NCBI RefSeq assembly: GCF_050897975.1 | Contig: NZ_JBPAXY010000002.1 | Location: forward strand, 124,001-188,000 | Direction: 5' to 3' | DNA from: Pseudooceanicola sp050897975 | Lineage (GTDB): Bacteria; Pseudomonadota; Alphaproteobacteria; Rhodobacterales; Rhodobacteraceae | DNA length: 64,000 nt | Shown here: piece by piece, positions 32,193-41,234 of the stretch | Numbering within the stretch: the first letter of the stretch is position 1 | Layout: each line of letters begins with the position of its first letter | Position numbers and translations under genes: made by a program | Notes under the pieces: model-generated | Seen by the model: only the letters and a program-made list of their open reading frames with translations | Told to the model about the DNA's origin: nothing | The model's database searches: none

Positions 32193-33485
32193 CTGGCGAA
32201 CCTCGGCGACGCCCCCGATACCGCCGCGCCCGATGCCGGCACCGGCCCCCAGGCGAGCCCGCTGCGGCACAGACCCGCCCCGGCGCGGAAGGCCCCACAC
32301 GGCCCCGAAACCGACCCGCCCCGCATCCTGCGTTCCGCGTCGGTCGCGGCCTCGGCCCCCGACGCGGCACAGCAGCTGGCCCGGGTCCTGGCCCCGGAAG
32401 ATCTGGATTGCACGCTGCTGTTCACCTCCTCGCCCGCGGGCCTGGCCCGGCTGCACGCCCGGGGCAGCGCCTTTCGCGACAGCCGGGTCATCAGCTGCAT
32501 CGGCGCGGGCGAGATCGGCCCCGGCGGCTATGCCGAAGGCGGGGTGATGGGGCTGGGCCTGCCCCGCAGCCATTTCCGCGCCCGCACCCTGGCCTTCACC
32601 GAGACCGAGGCCCAGGCCACCGCAACGCTGGTGCGCCGCATCCTGGCCGCGCGCAGCGCCCTGCAACGCGAGGTGCCCGGCTGGACCGAGGATTTCGCCC
32701 TGCTGCTGATCGACGCGCAGCGCCTGCCGGACGAGGCGGTGGCCGCGCGCATCGCCTCGGCCCTGGGGCCGATCCCGATGATCGGCGCCACCCTGGGCGC
32801 CACCGACGGCCCCGGCGACAGCGCCGCAGATCCGGCCGCGCCGCGGCTGTTCTGCGGCACCGGCGGGCCAGGCTGCGCGGCCCTGTTGCTGATGGTGCGC
32901 GGGCGTTGCCCGGTCCGCCCCTTCCGCAGCGATCACTTCATCCCGGCGGCGCGGCGCATGGTCGTCACCGGGGCCGATCCGGCCTTCCGCCTGGTGCGCG
33001 GCATCAACGGCGCCCCGGCGGCGCACGAATACGCCCGGCTGGCGGGGCTTGATCCCGCGCACATGGGCCTGGAGGATTTCATCGCCCACCCGGCCCTGGT
33101 GCGGGTCGGGCAAGAGCACTTCATGCGCACCATCCGCCGCGCGACGCCCCATGGCGGGCTGGAATTCCACTCGGCCGTGGGCGAGGGCATGGTGCTGACC
33201 CTGGCCCGGGCCGAGGACATGGCCCAAAGCCTGGACCGCGACCTGACCCGCCTGGCCCGGCAGGGGCCCGATGGCGCCGCGCCGCTGGCGATCCTGGCCT
33301 TCGATTCGCATCTGCGACGGATCGAGGCAGCCCAGCGCGGCGCCCTGCCCCAGCTGTCGCAGATCCTGGCGCAGCACCGCGTCTTCGGCCTGTCCAGCCG
33401 GGCCGAGAACCTGGGCGGGCGCCACCTGAACCACAGCCTGACCGGCCTGGCCCTCTATCCGCCCATCCACGGGGCCGCCCCATGA
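32193..33485 (+). CDS. FIST-domain sensor protein (non-AUG start)
   Basis: A FIST N/FIST C protein, a family of small-ligand sensors that includes the nitric-oxide-sensing NosP proteins encoded beside histidine kinases. Coding similarity begins well before the first ATG/GTG (32544/32547): LARVLAPEDLDCTLLFTSSP and SRVISCIGAGEIGPGGYAEG are the FIST N core and lie upstream. The frame is open back to the regulator's TGA at 32187. The only plausible start is CTG at 32193, 8 bp after GGAGGG. FIST C ends with FGLSSRAENLGGRHLNHSLT. The stop overlaps the kinase start (ATGA). Confidence 0.8.
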   Translation: MANLGDAPDTAAPDAGTGPQASPLRHRPAPARKAPHGPETDPPRILRSASVAASAPDAAQQLARVLAPEDLDCTLLFTSSPAGLARLHARGSAFRDSRVISCIGAGEIGPGGYAEGGVMGLGLPRSHFRARTLAFTETEAQATATLVRRILAARSALQREVPGWTEDFALLLIDAQRLPDEAVAARIASALGPIPMIGATLGATDGPGDSAADPAAPRLFCGTGGPGCAALLLMVRGRCPVRPFRSDHFIPAARRMVVTGADPAFRLVRGINGAPAAHEYARLAGLDPAHMGLEDFIAHPALVRVGQEHFMRTIRRATPHGGLEFHSAVGEGMVLTLARAEDMAQSLDRDLTRLARQGPDGAAPLAILAFDSHLRRIEAAQRGALPQLSQILAQHRVFGLSSRAENLGGRHLNHSLTGLALYPPIHGAAP

Positions 33486-35287
33486 CCCCGATCTCGGACC
33501 TCATCGACCCGTCGGAACCGACCGACGTCCAGATCGCGCGACTGCACAGCATCGCCGAGGCGCTGATGCGCCGCGTCGAACAGCAGCCCGACCTGTCGGA
33601 GGCCACCTTTGCCCAGTTGCAACGCACCAGCCTGCTGGAACAGGAGGTGCATACGCGCACCCGCGAGCTGGAAGAGACGCTGGACCTGCTGAACGCCTCG
33701 AACGAGCGCCTGGCCAGTTCCTACCGCGAGAAAGAAGCGGTGCAGACCAACCTGATCAACGCCATCGAGGCGGTGCAGGGGGGCTTTGCCCTGTTCAGCC
33801 GCGACGAAGAGCTGATCCTGTGCAATTCGCGCTTCGGAATGCACATGCCCGACCTGCGCGCCGCCCTGACCCCGGGGATGACCTTCGAGGAATATATCGA
33901 TCTGGTCAGCCGCTCGCCCCACCTGACCCTGCCGCCGGGCGAGACCCGGCAAGAGTGGAAACGCCGCCGCATGTCGCGGCACCGCGACCAGAACCTGCGG
34001 CTGAACGTGCGGCTGAACTGGAACCGCTGGGTGCAGGTCAGCGAACACCGCACCCCCGACGGCGGCATCGTCATCCTGCAAACCGATGTCACCGACATCA
34101 TGCGGATCGAACGGCAGGAACGCGAACGGATGCTGGACGATCAGGCCCGGCTGATCCGCGCCACGCTGGAGCATCTCGACCAGGGGGTCTGCATCTTCGA
34201 CCGCCAGGCGCGGCTGGTCGGCTGGAACCGCCGGGTGGGCGAGATGCTCGCCTTCCCGCTGCGCATGTTCTACATGGGCATCCACGCCGAAAAGCTGGTG
34301 GACTGGATGAGCGAAAGCTTCACCTTCACCGACGGCATCGAAGGCGACATGGTCCGCGCCTGGACCCGGCGCGAGGACGGGCGCCCGCCGCTCAGCTTCG
34401 AGATTGAAAGCGACGGCAGCCTGACCCTGGGGGTCTTCGCCCAGGAAATGCCCGACCGCGGCTTCGTCATCAGTTTCACCGACATCACCAACGAACGCGC
34501 CGCCGTGCGCGCGCTCAGCTTCCTCAACGAGGCGCTGGAGGCGCGGGTGTCGGAACGCACCGAAGAGCTGGAGGCGGCGCTGGAAGAGGCGGCCCTGGCC
34601 AATGAGACCAAGTCGCGCTTTGTCGCGGCGGCCAGTCACGACCTGTTGCAGCCGCTGTCGGCGGCCAAGCTGTTCCTGTCCTCGGCCGAAGACGAGGCCT
34701 CGGCCGAGGCGGCGCCGATCCTGGGCAAGGCGCGGCGGGCGCTGGAAAGCGTGGAACATCTGATGGATGCGCTGGTCGACATCTCGCGCCTCGATTCGGG
34801 GCGGACCGAGGTGCATGTGGGCAGCGTCTCGCTGTCGCGGCTGATGCGCCAGCTGGCCGATGAGATGGCCCCCGAGGCGCGGGCCAAGGGGCTGGATCTG
34901 CGGGTCGTGCCAACCTCCGCGGTGGTGGCCAGCGACCCGACCTATCTGCGCCGGATCCTGCAAAACCTGCTGACCAATGCGGTGCGCTATACCCGCGAGG
35001 GCAGCGTATTGATGGGTGCCCGGCGGCGCGGCCAGCGGGTCACCATCGAGGTGATCGACACCGGCCCCGGCATCCCCCCAGACCGGATGCGCGACATCTT
35101 CCGCGAGTTTCAGCGTCTGGATTCCGCCGCCAGCGCGTCAGAGGGGATGGGGCTGGGCCTGGCCATCGTCGAACGCGCCTGCACCCTGCTGAACCACGAC
35201 CTGAGCGTCGAGTCCGAGCTGGGCCGCGGCACCCGCTTTGCCGTCACCCTGCCGGTGCTGCGCTACGGCCCGGCCCTCGGCGGCTGA
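33482..35287 (+). CDS. PAS-domain histidine kinase
   Basis: A 601-aa soluble kinase with no membrane helix. An N-terminal coiled coil (about 40-90) precedes two PAS-like domains (about 95-215 and 225-345; the PAS_7 type is seen in NahK/ErcS-like kinases) and a second coiled coil. HisKA is AAASHDLLQPLSAAKLFLSS with phospho-His near 386. HATPase follows, with N-box LLTNAVRYT, G1 DTGPGIP and G2 GMGLGLAIV. There is no attached receiver. It starts inside the FIST stop, so the FIST protein is probably its ligand sensor, and the response regulator two genes upstream its partner. Confidence 0.92.
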   Translation: MTPISDLIDPSEPTDVQIARLHSIAEALMRRVEQQPDLSEATFAQLQRTSLLEQEVHTRTRELEETLDLLNASNERLASSYREKEAVQTNLINAIEAVQGGFALFSRDEELILCNSRFGMHMPDLRAALTPGMTFEEYIDLVSRSPHLTLPPGETRQEWKRRRMSRHRDQNLRLNVRLNWNRWVQVSEHRTPDGGIVILQTDVTDIMRIERQERERMLDDQARLIRATLEHLDQGVCIFDRQARLVGWNRRVGEMLAFPLRMFYMGIHAEKLVDWMSESFTFTDGIEGDMVRAWTRREDGRPPLSFEIESDGSLTLGVFAQEMPDRGFVISFTDITNERAAVRALSFLNEALEARVSERTEELEAALEEAALANETKSRFVAAASHDLLQPLSAAKLFLSSAEDEASAEAAPILGKARRALESVEHLMDALVDISRLDSGRTEVHVGSVSLSRLMRQLADEMAPEARAKGLDLRVVPTSAVVASDPTYLRRILQNLLTNAVRYTREGSVLMGARRRGQRVTIEVIDTGPGIPPDRMRDIFREFQRLDSAASASEGMGLGLAIVERACTLLNHDLSVESELGRGTRFAVTLPVLRYGPALGG

Positions 35288-35545
35288 CCCCGGCGCCGCT
35301 GTCGCAGCACCGGCCCCGGCTCGCTCACGCCTGATCCGGGCGCCAGCCTCTGTGCCGGGCGCTAGCTCCCCCATGCCCCTCCCGGTGCCCAGGCCCCACG
35401 ATATGACCCGCCCAGTCTGACCTCCGGCAGCCGGCCCCTTGGGTCTGCCGCCTGACACCGTCTCTTGAAACACACCGCCTGACACCGGAGCAGGCGTGCC
35501 CCCCGGCCCGGCCCCTGCCCCGCCCTGGCGCCTCAGCTCTGCCCC

Positions 35546-36841
35546 TCAGCTGCCGGATTTCGGGGCCGCGTCCTGCGGTGGCTTGCGGCCCAGGGGGAAG
35601 GGCAGCACCTGGCCCGGATCCGGTGCCCGGGGCGGCGGCGGGGCCGTGCCGCTGTCGGTGGCGGCGGAGGGCAGAAGTCTCTCCAGAAGCGCCGCCATCT
35701 GCCGCGACCATCGGGCAAACCCCGCGTGGTGCCGCCAGGCCGCATGGATCGCCGCCCGCCGCGCGGCGCCCCCGCGCACCTGCCCCTCGGCCAGCTGTAC
35801 CAGGCGCAGGGCATCCTCGGCAGGGTCTTCGGCGCCAATGGCGCCGGTCAAGAGCGCCGCATGGGGATGGGCCGCCGCCATCGCACGGCATTCCGGCAGG
35901 TCCGGCAGCACCAGGGGCAACCCGGCCTCGAAGGCCTCCAGCGCCGCGATCGGCTGGCCCTCATAGCGTGAGGCCAGCAGGAAAACATCCGCCTCCGCAT
36001 ATAGCGGGCGCAGATCCTCGACCGGGCCCAGCATCTCGACCCGCCGCAGCGCGGCATCGCCCAGCACCCGCCGCGCCAGACGGCGAAAGGCGTGACTGTC
36101 GGTGCCCTCGCCACAAAAACGGATGCGGTAACTGCCGGGCAAGGCGGCGAAAATCCGCAGAGCGCGCGCCAGGTTCTTCTGCCGCGACAGCCGCCCGGTG
36201 ACCAGGACCTGGCGCAGGGCCGCGGCCCCCTCTTGCGGCGCCTCCCGTTCTGGCAGGGGCCCGACGGTCGAGCTGTTGGCCAGGCATTCCAGCCGGTGGC
36301 GCGCGCAGACCTCGGCCCCGACGGCGGCGCGGAACCCGGCCCGCGCCTCTGGCGACAGGAAGATCAGGCAGCGCGGCGGGCCGTGGCGCAACGCCAGCCG
36401 TTCCAGCCACAGCGCGGCGCGGGACAGTGGCGCCGGGTGGCCCACACCGAAGGGCAGCCCGTGATAGGTGATCGCCAGCGCAGGGCGCGGGCCCTCCTCG
36501 GCCCCGGGGCGCCACAGCCGCCCCCGCAGGGCCTGCGCCAGCACCAGCAGGTGCAGCAACACCACCGCCATTCGCGCATGGGCCCAGACCAGATCGGGCG
36601 CCTCGCGCCGGATCAGCCGGGCCAGCCAGCGCCCGGTGCGGAGCATCTGCCAGGGCCGGGCGCGCGAGGCCAGACCCGCCAGGCAGATATGCCGCACCGC
36701 CCCCTGGCGCAGGGCCGCATAGCCGCCGCGATCGCGTTCCGACAGGACGACGAATCGCGCCTGCCCGGCACAGGCCCGCAACAGATGCTCCAGATGGCGC
36801 GGCACGCCGGACCGGCCGCCGTCGCCGCCGATCAACAGCAC
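35546..36841 (-). CDS. Glycosyltransferase family 4
   Basis: A 431-aa GT-B enzyme. The N-terminal Rossmann half starts MLLIGGDGGRSGVPRHLEHL, with the GG-x-x-x-GVPRHLE donor/acceptor loop typical of GT4. The C-terminal half has VLVTGRLSRQKNLARALRIF, GEGTDSH and DVFLLASRYEGQPIAALEAF, where the E-x7-E-like motif binds the nucleotide sugar. The chosen GTG start has AGGAGG ten bases upstream; a TTG 36 bp earlier is possible. The acidic/proline C-terminal tail is likely disordered. It adds a sugar to a surface glycan; specificity is unknown. Confidence 0.85.
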   Translation of the reverse strand: MLLIGGDGGRSGVPRHLEHLLRACAGQARFVVLSERDRGGYAALRQGAVRHICLAGLASRARPWQMLRTGRWLARLIRREAPDLVWAHARMAVVLLHLLVLAQALRGRLWRPGAEEGPRPALAITYHGLPFGVGHPAPLSRAALWLERLALRHGPPRCLIFLSPEARAGFRAAVGAEVCARHRLECLANSSTVGPLPEREAPQEGAAALRQVLVTGRLSRQKNLARALRIFAALPGSYRIRFCGEGTDSHAFRRLARRVLGDAALRRVEMLGPVEDLRPLYAEADVFLLASRYEGQPIAALEAFEAGLPLVLPDLPECRAMAAAHPHAALLTGAIGAEDPAEDALRLVQLAEGQVRGGAARRAAIHAAWRHHAGFARWSRQMAALLERLLPSAATDSGTAPPPPRAPDPGQVLPFPLGRKPPQDAAPKSGS

Positions 36842-36863
36842 CTTCGGGCGCGCCTCCTGCCCC

Positions 36864-37784
36864 TCAGACCCGACCAAGAACCGCCGCCCCCCAGAAGCCC
36901 AGATTGCCCTGCCAGCTTTGCCGGTAAAGGCCCGCGCGGTGCAGCTGGCGCAGCCGTTCCGGCAGATCGGCGCCCCGCGCCCGGCGCAACTGGCCCAGCA
37001 CGGCGCGGTTTTCATCCAAGAGCAGATCCTCGCAGCGGCTTAGCGCGGCGATCTGCGCCGTCATCCGCTCGGCATAGACCCCGCGCAGAACCTGCCCCTT
37101 GCGCCCAGCCCAGGCCCGCAGCCCGCGCGCCGCGCCGATGGCATTGCCCCCATGCTGACGATAAAGCAGCGCCGGCGCCCGATCCGCCAGGCACAGCGCC
37201 CCGGCGCCGGTCAGCAACTGGTAGAGGAACCAGTCGTGCGCATAAATCCCCTCGGCCAGGGGCGCGGCCCGGCGCGCGATCCGCGCCGCCGCCGGGTTCA
37301 GCACCAGGGTATTGCCATAGGCCACGTTCTCGACCAGGGCATTGGCGAAGGACGGGCGGCGGCGCAACGGCGCCGAGGGGCGAAAACGCCCCGCTTGCGG
37401 AAACCAGTCGATGCGTCGGGCAAAGGTGAAAGCCGGCAGGCTGCCCGGCACGCGGCCCAACAGATCGCGCGCCCGCGCCAGCCGCCCGGGCAGCCAGATG
37501 TCATCCTGATCGGCCAGGGCCACGCAGCCAGGCACCTCGGGAAGATCCGCCAACAACGTCAGATAGTTGGCGGCAAATCCGCGCCCCGGCCCGTCGCCCA
37601 CACGCAGACGGAACCCGCTGCCCTCCAACCCGGCGGCAAAGCGCGCCAGCACCGCGCGGCTGGCGTCGGTCGAGCCGTCGTCGCTGACCCGCAGCTCCCA
37701 CGTGGGCAAGCCGCTGGCCAGCAGGCTGGTCAACTGCGCCTCCAGATGGCGGGCCCCGTTCAGCAGGCCCATCAGGATCAGCAT
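36864..37784 (-). CDS. Glycosyltransferase family 2
   Basis: A 306-aa GT-A enzyme. The N-terminal MLILMGLLNGARHLEAQLTS leads to the nucleotide-binding VSDDGSTDASRA, and the metal-binding DQDDIW is at ADQDDIWLPGRL. It resembles rhamnosyltransferase-type GT2 enzymes. It lies directly upstream of the GT4 gene on the same strand, with 22 bp between the chosen starts and stops, suggesting an operon. Divergent from the next glycosyltransferase by 181 bp. Confidence 0.88.
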   Translation of the reverse strand: MLILMGLLNGARHLEAQLTSLLASGLPTWELRVSDDGSTDASRAVLARFAAGLEGSGFRLRVGDGPGRGFAANYLTLLADLPEVPGCVALADQDDIWLPGRLARARDLLGRVPGSLPAFTFARRIDWFPQAGRFRPSAPLRRRPSFANALVENVAYGNTLVLNPAAARIARRAAPLAEGIYAHDWFLYQLLTGAGALCLADRAPALLYRQHGGNAIGAARGLRAWAGRKGQVLRGVYAERMTAQIAALSRCEDLLLDENRAVLGQLRRARGADLPERLRQLHRAGLYRQSWQGNLGFWGAAVLGRV

Positions 37785-37965
37785 CCGCCGTTCTCCTTTG
37801 GTGGGCCGCGCGTCCGGCGGCCCTCTGGCGCAATCCTGGACCGAGGGGCGTTAACAGGAGGTGTGCAGCCGCCGATCTGCGCCCCGCGGCCGATCCGTCG
37901 CCATAAACCGTTCCTTCACGGCCCAGCGCGTATCAGGGGTGGCAAAGCTCCAGAAGGACCGCGAT

Positions 37966-39267
37966 TTGACGACCCTCACCCTGTCCCTGCGCCTCGGGCG
38001 CCGCTTTGTGCAGATCCTGTCGGAAGAGGGGCTGCGCAGCGCCTGGCGCCGCAGTCGGCTGTGGCTGCGCCGCGCCCTGCATGACCAGGCGCCCAGCCAG
38101 GCCGCCGGGGCCGGGACCGCCCGGCGCGGCCCGGACGAGGTGCAGGCCTTCTGGCATGACAGCGCCACCCGCGGCGCCTTTCGCGTGGCCAGCCCGCCGG
38201 TGCTGCGCCAGCGCCGCAAGGTGGCGATGATCGGCGATCTGAACCTGCCGCAATGCCGCAAATACCGGGTCGAACAGCTGGCCGAGATCCTGGCGCTGAC
38301 CGGGGCCGACTACAGCTATGCCCATTACGAGGACCTGCCGCGCTGCATGGATATCCTGCAAGACGCCACGCATCTGTTCCTTTACCGGCTGCGCAGCCAG
38401 CCCGTGGTCACCCGGCATTTGTACGAGGCCCGGCGCCTGCGCCTGCCCATCCTCTATGACATTGACGATCCACTGTTTTCCGTCCCCGCCTATGCGGGCT
38501 ATCAGAACATGACGGCGCTGCCGCGCGATCTGCAACAGCACTTCCTGGCCGAGGCGCCCTTTATCGCCGAGGTGATGAACCTGGCCGACGCGGTCAGCGT
38601 CTCGACCCCCGGCTTGCAGGACCACGCGCGCGATTTCACCCCCCGCCCGGTCTTTCTGCGCCGCAACTTTGCCGACCGCGCCACCCTGGCCGCCCCCCCC
38701 CGCAGCGCGCGCGCCCCGGGCGAAGGGGGGCTGCGCCTGTGCTTTGCCAGCGGCTCGCACGGGCACGAGGTGGATTTCGCCACCATCGCGCCGCAGGTGC
38801 AGGCGGTCTTGCAGGGCGATCCCACCCGGCGGCTGGTAATCCTGGGCCACTTCGACCGGGCGCATCTGCCGCCCGATCTGCATCCGCAGATCGAACAGCA
38901 CGCCTTCACCGATTATCACAGTTACCTCAGCCACCTGGCGGGCTGCGACCTGGCGCTGATGCCCCTGGCCGACGACCTGTTCAACCGCTGCAAAAGCGCG
39001 GTGCGGGTGATCGACGCGGCCTCGGTCGGCCTGCCCAGCCTGGTGAGCCCGGTGTCGGACATGGCCGCCATGGTGCGCGAGGGCGAGACCGGCCATGTGG
39101 TGCCCCAGGGCGGCGACTGGGCCGAGGCGCTGGAAGCGCTGGCCGCCGACCCCGCGCGCCTGGCCCACATGGGCGCACAGGCCCGCGCCGATCTGGAAAC
39201 CCGCTGGGCCGCGCGGCTGGACGCGCCGGTCACCGACCCCGAGCTGATCCGCTGGGTGATGGCATGA
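37966..39267 (+). CDS. Glycosyltransferase (GT4-like), group 1
   Basis: A 433-aa protein using a probable TTG start at 37966 (AGAAGGAC just upstream). The N-terminal tract is Arg-rich. The centre (RKVAMIGDLNLPQCRKYRVE, LPILYDIDDPLFS) and the GT-B C-terminal half (LRLCFASGSHGHEVDFATIA, CDLALMPLADDLFNRCKSAV, VGLPSLVSPVSDMAAMVREG) match proteins that fuse a GT4 domain to a lead-in, as in rhamnan and capsule loci. The last codons overlap the next gene's ATGA. Confidence 0.8.
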   Translation: MTTLTLSLRLGRRFVQILSEEGLRSAWRRSRLWLRRALHDQAPSQAAGAGTARRGPDEVQAFWHDSATRGAFRVASPPVLRQRRKVAMIGDLNLPQCRKYRVEQLAEILALTGADYSYAHYEDLPRCMDILQDATHLFLYRLRSQPVVTRHLYEARRLRLPILYDIDDPLFSVPAYAGYQNMTALPRDLQQHFLAEAPFIAEVMNLADAVSVSTPGLQDHARDFTPRPVFLRRNFADRATLAAPPRSARAPGEGGLRLCFASGSHGHEVDFATIAPQVQAVLQGDPTRRLVILGHFDRAHLPPDLHPQIEQHAFTDYHSYLSHLAGCDLALMPLADDLFNRCKSAVRVIDAASVGLPSLVSPVSDMAAMVREGETGHVVPQGGDWAEALEALAADPARLAHMGAQARADLETRWAARLDAPVTDPELIRWVMA

Positions 39268-40622
39268 GGGCGCCGCATCTGCTGGTCGGCAATATTTTCT
39301 TCGCCCCCCATACCTACGGCGGTGCCACCATCGTGGCCGAGGAGGTGGCGCGGCACCTGGCCCGCGATCACGGCTGGCAGGTCAGCGCCGTCTCTGCCGT
39401 CAGCCGCGCCGATCTGCCCCCCTATGCCCTGCGCAAGGTCCAGGCAGGCCCGGTGCCCAACTACCTGATCAACCTGCCCCCCGGGCGCGGCTATGCGGCG
39501 CAGTATACCAACCCCCAGGTGACCGAGGTGGTCAGCCGCCTGCTGGACAGCCTGGCGCCGGACCTTCTGCACCTGCACTGCCTGCAAGAGATGGGCAGCG
39601 GCCTGATCCATGCCGGGCGCGAGGCGGGGGTGCCGGTGGTGGTTTCGGTGCATGATTTCTGGTGGCTCTGCGAGCGGCAGTTCATGGTCCGCCCCGACGG
39701 GCGCTATTGCGGCCAGGCGCCGGTGCGGATCGAGGGCTGCCGGGGCTGCGTGCTGGACCATGACCGCGCGCGCAGCCGCGCCCGCCACCTGGCCCGCGCC
39801 CTGGCCGAGGCCGATCTGGTCACCTACCCCTCGGCCTTCGCCCGCGACCTTTCGCGCGCCTCAGGGCTGACGGGGGCCCCGGATGCGATCTGGCAGAACG
39901 GGGTGACCCTACCGGGCCCCGGGTTCGCCGCCGCCCAGGCGCGGCGCCGCGCCCGCGATCCGCGGCTGACCTTCGCCTTTTGCGGCGGCCCGTCGCAGCT
40001 GAAGGGCTGGCCGCTGATCCGTGACGCCCTGGCCGGGCTGGGGCGCGAGGATTTCCGCCTGATGCTGGTCGATGGCGCGCTGGAGGGCAGCTGGTGGGAC
40101 GGCGTGGCGCTGGACGCCCTGCCGGGCGCCTGCCAGGTGGTGCCGCGCTACGATCAGGCCGGAATGGATGCCTTCTGGGCCGAGGTCGACGTGCTGCTCT
40201 TCCCCTCGCAATGGAAGGAAACCTTCGGCCTGACCCTGCGCGAGGCCCTGGCCCGCGGGGTGCGGGTGATCCAGACCGACAGTGGCGGCACGGTGGAACA
40301 TGCGGGGCCGGATCGGGGCCGGATGCTGCCCCTCGGCGCCGGGCCCGAGGCGCTGCGGCGCGAGATCCGCCATGCGCTGGACCGGGCCGACCGCCACGGC
40401 GCGCCGGTGCCTGTCACGGGCTTTGCCGAACAGGCCCAGGCCTTCGTCGCCCTCACCGCCCCGCTGATCGAACCCCGAGGCGCCTGGCCTCAGCCCCAGC
40501 CTGCCCAGCACGACGCCCCCGCCCCGCACATCGCCCCCGCCCCGCAGGACGCCGCCCTGGCGCCCGAGGAGAGCACCGAGGAGGGCGCGCCCGCCGCCGC
40601 GCGCCCGGCCCGCCGGGCCTGA
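39264..40622 (+). CDS. Glycosyltransferase family 4 with low-complexity tail
   Basis: A 452-aa GT-B enzyme starting MRAPHLLVGNIFFAPHTYGG. N-terminal HLHCLQEMGSGLIHAGREAG and VVVSVHDFWWLCERQFMVRP match WsaF-like GT4 acceptor lobes. The C-terminal FPSQWKETFGLTLREALARG with VIQTDSGGTVEH is the donor site. Residues about 408-452 are a Pro/Ala/acidic tail that recurs, decayed, in the following non-coding DNA. ATGA coupling to the preceding gene indicates an operon. Confidence 0.86.
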   Translation: MRAPHLLVGNIFFAPHTYGGATIVAEEVARHLARDHGWQVSAVSAVSRADLPPYALRKVQAGPVPNYLINLPPGRGYAAQYTNPQVTEVVSRLLDSLAPDLLHLHCLQEMGSGLIHAGREAGVPVVVSVHDFWWLCERQFMVRPDGRYCGQAPVRIEGCRGCVLDHDRARSRARHLARALAEADLVTYPSAFARDLSRASGLTGAPDAIWQNGVTLPGPGFAAAQARRRARDPRLTFAFCGGPSQLKGWPLIRDALAGLGREDFRLMLVDGALEGSWWDGVALDALPGACQVVPRYDQAGMDAFWAEVDVLLFPSQWKETFGLTLREALARGVRVIQTDSGGTVEHAGPDRGRMLPLGAGPEALRREIRHALDRADRHGAPVPVTGFAEQAQAFVALTAPLIEPRGAWPQPQPAQHDAPAPHIAPAPQDAALAPEESTEEGAPAAARPARRA

Positions 40623-41234
40623 CCCCGCCCCAGGCAGAGGGCTTGACCCGTAACCGGCGGGGTGCCGCGACGGGCGTTCCACCGGCGCCGACCCTCCCGG
40701 CCGCGCCGACGCTTGCCCTCTACGCCGAGCTTAGATGAGGGCGACGCGCTCCAGCTCCCGCCGCCTGCCCCCTACCGGGCCCTCCGCCCCCAGGCCGCAA
40801 GGCGAGCCGATGTCGGGAAAGAGCCTCGCCGCCCGCAACAAAGGGCCCCCGCACGACGCCCCCGCCCCGCGCGACGCCCCCGACGCGCCCGAGGAGGGCA
40901 CCGAAGCAGGCGCGCCCGGCCCGAAGGGCCTGGCCCAGTCCTGCCGGGACGCCACCACGCACGTCCGCTCAGGCCGACGTGCAAGCCTCCCCTCTGCCTG
41001 CCCTCTCCCCCTGTCCGTAGCCGGACAACGCGACCCGGCAGCTTCTAACAGCCCCACGACCCACCGGATCATCCGCCCCCATGCCGAACAGCGCACCGCT
41101 TGCGGGCGCCTGCCTCGCCATTTCGCAAGAAAGGACCCGCCCCGTGCGACGCCCCCGGCGCGTCCAAGGAGGGCACCGAGGAGGCGCGCCCGTCGCCACG
41201 CGCGCAAACTAGGGCTGGCTCCGCTCCGGGGAGG
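40623..41234. repeat. Non-coding stretch with diverged copies of the GT tail
   Basis: 612 bp without a gene. Two degraded copies of the sequence encoding the GT4 tail are visible: 40851-40920 and 41145-41195, compared with 40509-40597 inside the gene. Shared features are CACGACGCCCCCG or GTGCGACGCCCCCGG followed by GAGGAGGGCACCGA-like blocks. Preceding 30-40 bp of each degraded copy are also similar (AAAGGGCCC.../AAAGGACCC...). This looks like local duplication followed by decay. Confidence 0.55.

Noticed and set aside
31479..33470. 663-codon leftward frame across the regulator and FIST genes
   Set aside because: Antisense shadow of two well-supported genes; no domain in the translation.
33455..34963. 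Leftward 502-codon frame opposite the histidine kinase
   Set aside because: Kinase motifs (H, N, G1, G2) are complete on the forward strand.
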